Of a stretch of 64,000 nt of DNA, positions 35,960 through 44,450 are shown one piece after another (the stretch's first letter is position 1; every line of letters begins with the position of its first letter). Source of the stretch: Nannocystis exedens (GTDB lineage Bacteria; Myxococcota_A; Polyangia; Nannocystales; Nannocystaceae); assembly GCF_002343915.1 (NCBI RefSeq), contig NZ_NETK01000001.1, positions 2,924,001-2,988,000 of the forward strand, in the 5' to 3' direction. Below the pieces are notes generated by a model, which saw nothing but the letters and a program-made list of their open reading frames with translations, searched no databases and was not told the origin of the DNA. The position numbers and the translations under genes were made by a program.

Positions 35960-37298
35960 GGCTCTTCAGGGTTGAGGGTGGCGTAGGTTGCGCGCGAAAT
36001 CGCGCCGTGATATCGTGCGCGAAATGGCAGAGACCGAACTCTACGCCCGAATTCTCGGTATCGAGGCTCCCTGGAGAGTTGCTGCGGTGAAGCTGCAGCT
36101 CGGGCAGGGGCAGATCGTCATCGAGGTCGAGCACGACCCCGATGTGCCGACGACGTGCCCGGAGTGTGGCCAGGCTGTTCCCCGTCACGATACGCGGACT
36201 CGCCGATGGCGGCACCTCGATACGTGTCAGTATCGGACGATCATCGAAGCCGGCGTACCGCGGACGTCGTGCCCGAAGCACGGTACGCTCACGATGCGCG
36301 TCTCATGGGCGGACGGTAGCGCTCGGCTCACCGCGCTGTTCGAGGCGCTCGTGATCGACTGGCTCCGCGATGCGCCGATTGCAGTGGTCGCGGAGCGCCT
36401 CGGGCTCTCGTGGGATCAGGTCGCCGGCGTCCAGGAGCGTGCAGTACAACGCGGACTCGAGCGCCGCGAGGTCGCGCTGCCGGAGATGCTCGCCGTCGAC
36501 GAGACCTCCTTCCAGCGGCGCCACGAGTACGTCACGATCGTGCATGACCCGAAGTCCGCCAGCAAGCGGGTCATCCACGTCGCCGACGGACGCGGCAAGG
36601 GGGCCCTCAAGGGCTTCCTGAGCGGCTTTTCGCGCCCAGAGAGGGCTGCGGTCTCCGTGGTCGTCATGGACATGCACGAGCCCTACATTCAAGCTGTCCG
36701 CGAGGCCATCCCCGATGGCGACGCGAAGATCGCCTTCGACAAGTACCACGTCGCCGCGCGCCTCGGTCAAGCCGTCGACCACGTGCGACGCGAGGAACAC
36801 CGCGCTCTCCACGGCCTCGGCGACAACCGGCTCAAGGGCACCAAGTACCTCTGGCTGCGCAACCCCGAACGGATGAGCAAGGAGGTCTGGGACGACTTCG
36901 AGGCGCTGCGGACGAGCTCGCTGCGGACGGCCCGCGCGTGGGCGCTCAAGGAGGCGGCGATGGAGGTCTGGGAGCACACCTCGCCGAGCAACATGCGGGA
37001 CCAATGGGGCATGTGGTACGATTGGGCTATCCGCTCTCGCCTGGAGCCGATGAAGGCCGCCGCGCGCATGGTCAAAAATCACCTCGGCGGCATCATCCAT
37101 GCAGCCACCGAACGGATCACCAACGCCTCTGCCGAGGGCCTTAACTCGGTCATCCAGAAGCTCAAGTACGTCGCCCGCGGCTTCCGTAACCGCGACCGCT
37201 TCCGAGCTGCGATCTACTTCCACCTCGGCGGCCTCGACCTCTATCCTGCCGGGATCACGCGCTGAGTCAGCGGTATCCACCACAAACCCTGAAGAGCC
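35960..37298 (+). mobile_element. ISL3-family element, copy 1
   Basis: 1339 bp. The terminal inverted repeats begin GGCTCTTCAGGGTT at both ends. AAATTCTC is duplicated at 35952-35959 and 37299-37306, the 8-bp target duplication expected for ISL3. One transposase gene. The copy at 41649-42987 is the same length and nearly identical. Confidence 0.93.
36024..37265 (+). CDS. ISL3 transposase, copy 1
   Basis: 413-aa DDE transposase of the ISL3 family. An N-terminal zinc-binding motif (CPECGQAVPRHDTR) and a helix-turn-helix are followed by the catalytic core with LAVDETSF (first Asp), SVVVMDMHEPYIQAV (second Asp) and a late Glu in NASAEGLNSVIQKL. I took the ATG at 36024; an upstream in-frame start at 35988 adds 12 residues. 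Intact. Confidence 0.93.
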   Translation: MAETELYARILGIEAPWRVAAVKLQLGQGQIVIEVEHDPDVPTTCPECGQAVPRHDTRTRRWRHLDTCQYRTIIEAGVPRTSCPKHGTLTMRVSWADGSARLTALFEALVIDWLRDAPIAVVAERLGLSWDQVAGVQERAVQRGLERREVALPEMLAVDETSFQRRHEYVTIVHDPKSASKRVIHVADGRGKGALKGFLSGFSRPERAAVSVVVMDMHEPYIQAVREAIPDGDAKIAFDKYHVAARLGQAVDHVRREEHRALHGLGDNRLKGTKYLWLRNPERMSKEVWDDFEALRTSSLRTARAWALKEAAMEVWEHTSPSNMRDQWGMWYDWAIRSRLEPMKAAARMVKNHLGGIIHAATERITNASAEGLNSVIQKLKYVARGFRNRDRFRAAIYFHLGGLDLYPAGITR

Positions 37299-37466
37299 AA
37301 ATTCTCTCGGGCCGCGTATTGACTCTCGATGAAGCGTGCTACGGTGCCTCCTCGTGAAGGTGTTACAGCATGTCCGTCACGTCTTGATCCTCTGCGACTG
37401 GATCAAGGCTCTGCAGGATACGGCTGAGCCAGCTTGCGCGAAAGCGCTCATGTGCTCTTGCAGAGC

Positions 37467-38428
37467 ATGCCCACGCCGATCTCTGTCGACCTTCGGATCC
37501 GCATTGTTGAGGCCCGCGTACAGGACGGGCAGACCTACGAGCAACTCGCCGAGCGCTTCCACGTGGGACGGGCGACCGTCGATCGAGTGCTGCGCCTCCA
37601 GCGAGAGACCGGTTCGGTCGAGCCCAAGCCGCACGGGGGCGGAGTGGAGCGGCGGATCACGGCCCGGGAGCAAGATTTGATCGTGGAGCTGGTGCGGGCG
37701 CGGCCTGACGCGACGCTCGCCGAGTTGTGCTTCGCGCTGCAAGTACGGGCCGGGGTCCAGGTCAGTCGTTCCACCATGTGCCGCGAGCTTCAGGAGCTCG
37801 GCTTCACGAGGAAAAAAAATCGCTGGTTCCCCGAGAGCAGTGCACGGCCGCAGTCGTGGCGATGCGCGACGCCTTCGTCGCGCAGATGCAGTCCTGCGAC
37901 CCGGAGCGCCTGATCTTCCTGGACGAGTCCGGCTCGCACATCTCGATGACCCGCGCTCGAGCGTGGGCACCGCGAGGAAAGCGTGCCCATGGCGTCGTGC
38001 CACGGAATCGCGGCCGTGTGACGACGATGCTCGGCGCGCTGTCGATCGACGGCATCGAGGCGATGATGACCGTCGAGGGCGGCACGACGGCCAAGGTCTT
38101 CCTCGAGTTCATCGACAAGCATCTGGCGCCGAAGCTCCGTCCGGGCGACATCGTGGTGATGGACAACCTCGGTGCCCATCACGCGACAGGCGTCCGTGAG
38201 CGCATCGAGGCGCGCGACGCGACGGTCGTCTACCAGCCGCCGTACTCGCCCGACCTCAATCCCATCGAGCTCGCCTGGTCGAAGATCAAGACCGCCCTTC
38301 GCGGCCTCGGGGCCCGAACCGGCCCACTCCTCAAGGCCGCGATTTCCGCCGTTGCGGCTCTCGTCACCCCAACCGATGCGGCCGGTTGGTTCAAACACTG
38401 CGGCGTCAGCACGCCTCAAGGCGTATGA
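37467..38428 (+). CDS. IS630 transposase made by -1 frameshift
   Basis: The first frame (from ATG 37467) encodes a helix-turn-helix region (YEQLAERFHVGRATVDRVLR) and ends soon after A8 at 37812-37819. The -1 frame encodes the DDE domain: IFLDESGSHISM, VVMDNLGAHH and PPYSPDLNPIELAWSKIK. Slippage on AGGAAAAAAAAT would give LGFTRKKKSLVPREQ and a fused protein of about 320 aa. Programmed frameshifting on A runs is well known in IS630/Tc1-like elements. The second frame has no good start of its own. Confidence 0.85.
37812..37819 (+). promoter_or_regulatory. A8 translational slippery site
   Basis: AGGAAAAAAAATCG between the two transposase frames. A -1 shift here joins the DNA-binding and catalytic halves. 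In copy 2 this same octamer became the ISL3 target duplication. Confidence 0.75.
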
Positions 38429-38443
38429 AACCTGCTGTTAGAC

Positions 38444-39214
38444 GTGATCTGGGCAATCCTGCGCGGCCTTATCTGGGGAATCGTGGACGACTACCCATTT
38501 GGCGACAGCGCGGGACCCTCTGCGGACTCGAAGAAGGAGAACCCGTGGTGGGAGGACAAGGGCCGCGCTGCGAAGGAGCCCGCCGCGAGCCCGGAGAACC
38601 CGCGCACGAACGCCACCATGCCGGGCTGGTGGGCAGCCCCCGCGCCGCCCGCGACTCCCCCGACAATCAAGGTAGAGACGGACGCGGGCACGTTCATCGC
38701 AACGACCACGTTCTCGGGGCCGAATCTCATGGGGATCCGTCGCGTCGAGCGGTCGCGACAGGAGGGTGAGAGCCGTCGACGACGTCGCGCCTCGACCGCG
38801 CCGGCTTCACCCGTGAGGCGCGCGGACGTCGAGCTTCGGCCGCGTGAGCCGGCGGTCCCCCTCGATCCCGCGGGCAAGGTTGAAACCGCGGCGCATGAGC
38901 AAGTCGAGCTGCGGCCACGTGAGCCGGCCGTCCCCGAGGTCGCTCCGAGCGCGGCCCAGGCCGTGGGTGCTGGCATCGTCCAACCCGGCGACACCCCGGC
39001 CTCGAAGCGAACCCCGCGGAGCTGCACGGATGTGGCGACGCCGATCGATCCCGCCGAGGCGCCGCGCGTGGCCAGGGCGCGACGCGTACGAGGTCGACTT
39101 GCAGATTCGGACAGGAGCTCACCGCGGCTGGCGACGACGCTCGCCACCCGGCTCGCGCTCGCCGCCAGCGCGCTGAATTCGCCGGCCCCGGTGGCCGTGA
39201 GGGAGGGAGCATGA
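38444..39214 (+). CDS. Membrane-anchored protein, first gene of rightward operon
   Basis: 256 aa. The N-terminal hydrophobic helix (VIWAILRGLIWGIVDD) is followed by a Pro/Ala/Ser-rich region and two copies of VELRPREPAVP. No known domain. IS630 copy 1 ends 6 bases before the GTG at 38444. If the IS is removed, the frame extends upstream to GTGAAGGTGTTAGAC, giving MKVLDVIWAIL, so the IS probably inserted between codons 4 and 5 of the original gene. It overlaps the next gene by four bases. Confidence 0.55.
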   Translation: MIWAILRGLIWGIVDDYPFGDSAGPSADSKKENPWWEDKGRAAKEPAASPENPRTNATMPGWWAAPAPPATPPTIKVETDAGTFIATTTFSGPNLMGIRRVERSRQEGESRRRRRASTAPASPVRRADVELRPREPAVPLDPAGKVETAAHEQVELRPREPAVPEVAPSAAQAVGAGIVQPGDTPASKRTPRSCTDVATPIDPAEAPRVARARRVRGRLADSDRSSPRLATTLATRLALAASALNSPAPVAVREGA

Positions 39215-39552
39215 CGGACGTCGAGAACAAAGACGCGGTCAGCAGTCTCTCGGAGACGCGCGACCAGATGACCCAATACTTCTGTATCTGCGGCGTGCGC
39301 GACGTGGGGATCGTCGCCGGCGCGGTCGGCCTCGGCATTCTCGCCGGCTGGGCCGGGCACCATGTCCTGCGCGGCCGGTGGCGGTCGGTGCCCGTCGTCG
39401 TGAGCATCGCGCTCACGGGCGCGGCATACCTGACCCGGCAGCGCTTCGTGGTCAAGGCGGGCCTCGCTGTCGGCGGCGCGTCGCTGCTGCTGTCCAACGT
39501 GCATTTCACGTTCTGGGACCAGCTCGAAGAGGATCGGATGTTGGAGGCGTAG
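39211..39552 (+). CDS. Small multi-helix membrane protein
   Basis: 113 aa. Two or three hydrophobic helices (VGIVAGAVGLGILAGWAG, VPVVVSIALTGAAYL, AGLAVGGASLLLSNVHF) with a charged N-terminus and an acidic C-terminal tail. It overlaps the preceding stop (ATGA) and is three bases from the next gene, so the operon is translated in a coupled way. No family recognised. Confidence 0.65.
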   Translation: MTDVENKDAVSSLSETRDQMTQYFCICGVRDVGIVAGAVGLGILAGWAGHHVLRGRWRSVPVVVSIALTGAAYLTRQRFVVKAGLAVGGASLLLSNVHFTFWDQLEEDRMLEA

Positions 39553-39555
39553 ACC

Positions 39556-39942
39556 ATGGCAGCACTGCGACTAGAACTCGAGATCACGACCGTGGAGCCC
39601 TCCGGGACCATGGTCTTCGTGGAGGGCCAGGCACCCGGCGGCGTGCAGGTGGGCCTGATGCTCCCGGCGGGCACACTGGCCACGCGCGTCGGCCAGCGCC
39701 TCGCGGTGTCGGTCGAGACCCTGAACGCCGCGAGCGCGCCCTCGATGCGCGAGCGCATGGCCCGGACGGAGACTCCGCGTAGCGCGGCGTCGGGCACGGC
39801 CGCGACGGCCGCGGCGCCCGGCTCAACGTCGGCGGACATGACCGATGTGGTGCTCGCCGCGGTGTTCGGCACGTCGCCGGCCGCCGAGCGTGAGCGTGAT
39901 GTCAACGAAGAGATGGACGCGCTGTTCGGACGGCGCCGTTAA
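39556..39942 (+). CDS. Small beta-rich protein
   Basis: 128 aa. The N-terminal beta region (LRLELEITTVEPSGTMVFVE, GGVQVGLMLPAG) is followed by an Ala/Thr/Ser-rich linker and an acidic, helical end (EEMDALFGRRR). No signal peptide. It is closely packed with its neighbours in the rightward operon. Unrecognised. Confidence 0.6.
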   Translation: MAALRLELEITTVEPSGTMVFVEGQAPGGVQVGLMLPAGTLATRVGQRLAVSVETLNAASAPSMRERMARTETPRSAASGTAATAAAPGSTSADMTDVVLAAVFGTSPAAERERDVNEEMDALFGRRR

Positions 39943-39952
39943 GGAGAAAGCG

Positions 39953-40603
39953 ATGATCGACACGGAGACGCGAGAGAAGATGGAATACCTCGGCGAGCAG
40001 ATCGCCAAGAATCTGGCGCGGTTGGGCAGCACTGCTGTGCTACCGGCTGGACAGATCGAGCTGGCCGCGTGCAGCACTGGCGTGCCGACGAATGGGTGCG
40101 AGGGCCTGATCTACTCGCGGATCACGACGATTCGCTTTTACCGCGGCGGCCGTACCAACATCGATCAGGTGGTCGAGGGCCAGATCCCGGTCGCGCCGGG
40201 CTCGTCGGTCGTGCTGTCGCAGGCCGCCCATCCGCCGTGGCCGACCGGTTGCTACGTGTTGCGCTACCGGCTCGCCAATAACGCCAACAACCACGACGAC
40301 ATCCGGATCGAGTGGTTCGTCGACAGGGAGCCTCTCGATGCGATCCAGTACGGCAGCGAGATCTACAATAACGACAACACCGTGATCGGCGAGGGCAAGC
40401 TGCCGATCCCGCTCGCGATGGGCGAGCACTGCTGCATCGGCGGGAACAACCGCCTGCGCGTTCGGATCTCGCACCTCGGCAACGCGAACCAGATCGAGAA
40501 CATCCGCCTGCACGTCGAGCACGCGAACGCGATCAAGTGCTGCTCCTCGTGCGCGGCCGGTCGTGCGTGCCAGCGCGGGTGCAAGGGCGGGGGCGACAAG
40601 TAG
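39953..40603 (+). CDS. Beta-rich structural-type protein with Cys-rich tail
   Basis: 216 aa. The ATG at 39953 follows AAGGAGAAAG, a strong ribosome site. Most of the chain looks like alternating beta strands (RITTIRFYRGG, VLRYRLANNANNHDDIRIEW, RLRVRISHLGNANQIENIRL), which would suit a jelly-roll. The C-terminus is CCSSCAAGRACQRGCKGG, six cysteines in 18 residues, unusual for a cytoplasmic protein. Unrecognised; a capsid or coat role is a hypothesis from context only. Confidence 0.65.
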   Translation: MIDTETREKMEYLGEQIAKNLARLGSTAVLPAGQIELAACSTGVPTNGCEGLIYSRITTIRFYRGGRTNIDQVVEGQIPVAPGSSVVLSQAAHPPWPTGCYVLRYRLANNANNHDDIRIEWFVDREPLDAIQYGSEIYNNDNTVIGEGKLPIPLAMGEHCCIGGNNRLRVRISHLGNANQIENIRLHVEHANAIKCCSSCAAGRACQRGCKGGGDK

Positions 40604-40612
40604 GAGCCGGCG

Positions 40613-41022
40613 ATGAACAAGATCAAGCTCGTCATCCGGGGCGGCTTCGACGGCCAGACCCCGGTCACGCAACCGCCGACGTTCCGGCTGGTGGAGGGCT
40701 GGAACGAGGCCGAGCTGACGGCGCCAGCGGGCATCCTGCCCGCCGGTCTCTGGGGACAGGTTCCTGCGGGCGATCCGTACCTGCTCCACGCGAACCTGCT
40801 GACGACCGACATCCTGAACGCGCAGTCGGTCTTCGAGGTCCGAACCGGCGCTCCGATGCAGGTGCGCGCTCAGTTCACCCCCTACGCGGGGAACACCCGC
40901 CTGACGCTGGTGCGGCCGAGCGACGCCCTCCGCATCCTCACGCCGCCGCAGGCCCTCGTGAAGCTCGAGATGCTGGTCGAAAGCATCGGCGGCACGAACG
41001 AGCTCGGCTCCCGCCTGTATCA
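40613..41022 (+). pseudogene. Structural-type gene, 5' part, split by IS630
   Basis: Starts MNKIKLVIRGGFDGQTPVTQ, nine bases after the previous stop. Beta-rich throughout (FRLVEGWNEAELTAPAGILP, QVRAQFTPYAGNTRLTLVRP). It ends at ELGSRLY where IS630 copy 2 is inserted. Joined across the element (one TCA removed) to 43445-43763 it gives a continuous 243-aa protein, so the original gene was intact until this insertion. With the IS it ends four codons into the element. Confidence 0.75.
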
Positions 41023-41031
41023 CAGCAGGTT

Positions 41032-41640
41032 TCATACGCCTTGAGGCGTGCTGACGCCGCAGTGTTTGAACCAACCGGCCGCATCGGTTGGGGTGACGAG
41101 AGCCGCAACGGCGGAAATCGCGGCCTTGAGGAGTGGGCCGGTTCGGGCCCCGAGGCCGCGAAGGGCGGTCTTGATCTTCGACCAGGCGAGCTCGATGGGA
41201 TTGAGGTCGGGCGAGTACGGCGGCTGGTAGACGACCGTCGCGTCGCGCGCCTCGATGCGCTCACGGACGCCTGTCGCGTGATGGGCACCGAGGTTGTCCA
41301 TCACCACGATGTCGCCCGGACGGAGCTTCGGCGCCAGATGCTTGTCGATGAACTCGAGGAAGACCTTGGCCGTCGTGCCGCCCTCGACGGTCATCATCGC
41401 CTCGATGCCGTCGATCGACAGCGCGCCGAGCATCGTCGTCACACGGCCGCGATTCCGTGGCACGACGCCATGGGCACGCTTTCCTCGCGGTGCCCACGCT
41501 CGAGCGCGGGTCATCGAGATGTGCGAGCCGGACTCGTCCAGGAAGATCAGGCGCTCGGGGTCGCAGGACTGCATCTGCGCGACGAAGGCGTCGCGCATCG
41601 CCACGACTGCGGCCGTGCACTGCTCTCGGGGAACCAGCGA
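41032..41640 (-). pseudogene. IS630 transposase, catalytic half (copy 2)
   Basis: Minus-strand frame with IFLDESGSHISM, VVMDNLGAHHAT and DLNPIELAWSKIK, the same as copy 1. It is cut from its DNA-binding half by ISL3. The only start in the frame is internal (MAMRDAFVAQ), so any product would lack the helix-turn-helix. Confidence 0.85.
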
Positions 41641-41648
41641 TTTTTTTT

Positions 41649-42987
41649 GGCTCTTCAGGGTTTGTGGTGGATACCGCTGACTCAGCGCGTGATCCCGGCA
41701 GGATAGAGGTCGAGGCCGCCGAGGTGGAAGTAGATCGCAGCTCGGAAGCGGTCGCGGTTACGGAAGCCGCGGGCGACGTACTTGAGCTTCTGGATGACCG
41801 AGTTAAGGCCCTCGGCAGAGGCGTTGGTGATCCGTTCGGTGGCTGCATGGATGATGCCGCCGAGGTGATTTTTGACCATGCGCGCGGCGGCCTTCATCGG
41901 CTCCAGGCGAGAGCGGATAGCCCAATCGTACCACATGCCCCATTGGTCCCGCATGTTGCTCGGCGAGGTGTGCTCCCAGACCTCCATCGCCGCCTCCTTG
42001 AGCGCCCACGCGCGGGCCGTCCGCAGCGAGCTCGTCCGCAGCGCCTCGAAGTCGTCCCAGACCTCCTTGCTCATCCGTTCGGGGTTGCGCAGCCAGAGGT
42101 ACTTGGTGCCCTTGAGCCGGTTGTCGCCGAGGCCGTGGAGAGCGCGGTGTTCCTCGCGTCGCACGTGGTCGACGGCTTGACCGAGGCGCGCGGCGACGTG
42201 GTACTTGTCGAAGGCGATCTTCGCGTCGCCATCGGGGATGGCCTCGCGGACAGCTTGAATGTAGGGCTCGTGCATGTCCATGACGACCACGGAGACCGCA
42301 GCCCTCTCTGGGCGCGAAAAGCCGCTCAGGAAGCTCTTGAGGGCCCCCTTGCCGCGTCCGTCGGCGACGTGGATGACCCGCTTGCTGGCGGACTTCGGGT
42401 CATGCACGATCGTGACGTACTCGTGGCGCCGCTGGAAGGAGGTCTCGTCGACGGCGAGCATCTCCGGCAGCGCGACCTCGCGGCGCTCGAGTCCGCGTTG
42501 TACTGCACGCTCCTGGACGCCGGCGACCTGATCCCACGAGAGCCCGAGGCGCTCCGCGACCACTGCAATCGGCGCATCGCGGAGCCAGTCGATCACCAGC
42601 GCCTCGAACAGCGCGGTGAGCCGAGCGCTACCGTCCGCCCACGAGACGCGCATCGTGAGCGTACCGTGCTTCGGGCACGACGTCCGCGGTACGCCGGCTT
42701 CGATGATCGTCCGATACTGACACGTATCGAGGTGCCGCCATCGGCGAGTCCGCGTATCGTGACGGGGAACAGCCTGGCCACACTCCGGGCACGTCGTCGG
42801 CACATCGGGGTCGTGCTCGACCTCGATGACGATCTGCCCCTGCCCGAGCTGCAGCTTCACCGCAGCAACTCTCCAGGGAGCCTCGATACCGAGAATTCGG
42901 GCGTAGAGTTCGGTCTCTGCCATTTCGCGCACGATATCACGGCGCGATTTCGCGCGCAACCTACGCCACCCTCAACCCTGAAGAGCC
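41649..42987 (-). mobile_element. ISL3-family element, copy 2
   Basis: 1339 bp, terminal repeats as in copy 1. Flanked by TTTTTTTT on both sides (41641-41648, 42988-42995), which is the A8 slippery octamer of the IS630 transposase duplicated. It is nearly identical to copy 1, so both moved recently. Confidence 0.93.
41682..42923 (-). CDS. ISL3 transposase, copy 2
   Basis: Same 413-aa protein as copy 1; I noticed one difference, Ser for Gly in ALKSFLSGF. All motifs (CPECG, LAVDETSF, VVMDMHEPY, AEGLNSVIQ) are present, so it should be active. Confidence 0.93.
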   Translation of the reverse strand: MAETELYARILGIEAPWRVAAVKLQLGQGQIVIEVEHDPDVPTTCPECGQAVPRHDTRTRRWRHLDTCQYRTIIEAGVPRTSCPKHGTLTMRVSWADGSARLTALFEALVIDWLRDAPIAVVAERLGLSWDQVAGVQERAVQRGLERREVALPEMLAVDETSFQRRHEYVTIVHDPKSASKRVIHVADGRGKGALKSFLSGFSRPERAAVSVVVMDMHEPYIQAVREAIPDGDAKIAFDKYHVAARLGQAVDHVRREEHRALHGLGDNRLKGTKYLWLRNPERMSKEVWDDFEALRTSSLRTARAWALKEAAMEVWEHTSPSNMRDQWGMWYDWAIRSRLEPMKAAARMVKNHLGGIIHAATERITNASAEGLNSVIQKLKYVARGFRNRDRFRAAIYFHLGGLDLYPAGITR

Positions 42988-42995
42988 TTTTTTTT

Positions 42996-43340
42996 CCTCG
43001 TGAAGCCGAGCTCCTGAAGCTCGCGGCACATGGTGGAACGACTGACCTGGACCCCGGCCCGTACTTGCAGCGCGAAGCACAACTCGGCGAGCGTCGCGTC
43101 AGGCCGCGCCCGCACCAGCTCCACGATCAAATCTTGCTCCCGGGCCGTGATCCGCCGCTCCACTCCGCCCCCGTGCGGCTTGGGCTCGACCGAACCGGTC
43201 TCTCGCTGGAGGCGCAGCACTCGATCGACGGTCGCCCGTCCCACGTGGAAGCGCTCGGCGAGTTGCTCGTAGGTCTGCCCGTCCTGTACGCGGGCCTCAA
43301 CAATGCGGATCCGAAGGTCGACAGAGATCGGCGTGGGCAT
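42996..43340 (-). pseudogene. IS630 transposase, DNA-binding half (copy 2)
   Basis: Starts MPTPISVDLRIRIVEARVQD and includes YEQLAERFHVGRATVDRVLR, as copy 1. It is truncated at the A8 octamer by ISL3; the frame runs a few codons into the element. Confidence 0.85.
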
Positions 43341-43444
43341 GCTCTGCAAGAGCACATGAGCGCTTTCGCGCAAGCTGGCTCAGCCGTATCCTGCAGAGCC
43401 TTGATCCAGTCGCAGAGGATCAAGACGTGACGGACATGCTGTCA

Positions 43445-43763
43445 GTGGGCGGAGTCGACGATCAGCCGCGCCAACACCACCGGGGTGCGTGTCGCTCAGG
43501 TGATGGCGAACGCCACGCTCGCCGCCTGGACCGGGACTCTCCACGTCATCTACAACGACAACGCCGCCGGCAGCGTCAACCTGCCGCCGCTCGCCACAGT
43601 GCCGACCGACGCGGTCATGACGTTCACCCGCAAGGGGGGCGGCGTCCCGACGATCTTGCCCGCTGCGGGCGAGACGTTTGGCGCCGGCGTCAACGCGCAG
43701 GCGGTCACGCGCAGCGGGATCCTCATGAACAACAGCGAACAGTGGGTGTTCGCGGGGAGCTGA
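43445..43763 (+). pseudogene. Structural-type gene, 3' part, split by IS630
   Basis: Continuation of 40613-41022 in the same frame: QWAESTISRANTTGVRVAQV, then HVIYNDNAAGSVNLPPLATV and ending SEQWVFAGS. It is beta-rich. An internal start (MANATLAAW region) could give a small fragment. It ends three bases before the next gene. Confidence 0.75.
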
Positions 43764-43766
43764 GGC

Positions 43767-44432
43767 ATGACGACGCACGCCGATCCGCCCGGCCTGCTGG
43801 AGATGGAGACGCTCCCGCAGACCACGAACTACCGCGCCGAGCGGCAAAAGCTGTGGGAGTTGCTCCGGCATAAGCGCGACGAGTACGTGGCGCGAGCGCA
43901 GCAGCACGGCGCCACCGCAGCAGCCGCCGCCGACGCGGCGGGCCGGTCGTTTCGCGGCGAGGTCAACCTCTTCCTCGGCGAGCTGCTCACGCATTCGCGC
44001 AAGGACGACGTCCTGGCGTTCCTCATGAACGCCCCGCGGGAGTGGGGCGCCCGCTCGGAGCTGCTGCTCGACACGGACCCGTTGATCCCGTCGCTCGTCG
44101 CGCGGAGCTTCCCGGTCGGAGCATGGGTCGACCGCTACGAGGAGATCAGCAAGCGCGTCGCGGACGACAACAAGCAGTGGTCGACCTGGCTCGCGGCGCG
44201 GCTCGAGCAGGTCGGCCACACCGGTGCGGCAGTGGCCGACCGCGTGTTCGGCGTGGTCGAGACGGTCGGTCAGGGCGTCGGCGAGGGCGTCGGCGGACTC
44301 GGCAAGGGCCTCGGCGGGCTCTTCGGCTCTGTCGGCGAGGGCCTTGGCAAGGCGGTGATGATCGGCGCCGGCGTGGTGAGCGTCGGCGCCGTGGTGGTTG
44401 GCGGGATTTACCTGCTGCGTGACAAGTCCTGA
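43767..44432 (+). CDS. Protein with C-terminal membrane anchor
   Basis: 221 aa. The helical, charged N-terminal 150 residues (RAERQKLWELLRHKRDEYVA, RSFRGEVNLFLGELLTH) are followed by a Gly-rich repeat region (GQGVGEGVGGLGKGLGGLFG) and a final transmembrane helix (VMIGAGVVSVGAVVVGGIYL) with a short basic end. This is a tail-anchored layout. Unrecognised. Part of the tightly packed rightward operon. Confidence 0.68.
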   Translation: MTTHADPPGLLEMETLPQTTNYRAERQKLWELLRHKRDEYVARAQQHGATAAAAADAAGRSFRGEVNLFLGELLTHSRKDDVLAFLMNAPREWGARSELLLDTDPLIPSLVARSFPVGAWVDRYEEISKRVADDNKQWSTWLAARLEQVGHTGAAVADRVFGVVETVGQGVGEGVGGLGKGLGGLFGSVGEGLGKAVMIGAGVVSVGAVVVGGIYLLRDKS

Positions 44433-44450
44433 GAGGCAGGTGGAGGGCGT

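Larger units (their letters stand above)
37366..38437 (+). mobile_element. IS630-family element, copy 1
   Basis: 1072 bp, ends CAGCA...TGCTG, flanked by TTA on both sides (37363-37365 and 38438-38440). It encodes one transposase in two frames. The second copy at 41023-43441 has exactly the same length once its inserted ISL3 and duplication are subtracted, and is flanked by TCA on both sides. Confidence 0.9.
41023..43441 (-). mobile_element. IS630-family element, copy 2, interrupted by ISL3
   Basis: Ends CAGCA (41023) and TGCTG (43441) with TCA on both flanks (41020-41022, 43442-43444). The total length minus the 1339-bp ISL3 and one 8-bp duplication is 1072, exactly that of copy 1. It lies in the minus orientation inside a gene of the rightward operon. 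The transposase cannot be made because ISL3 sits at its frameshift site. Confidence 0.92.

Noticed and set aside
41457..43430. 657-aa plus-strand ORF running across IS630 and ISL3
   Set aside because: Antisense to two transposases whose motifs and frames are clear.
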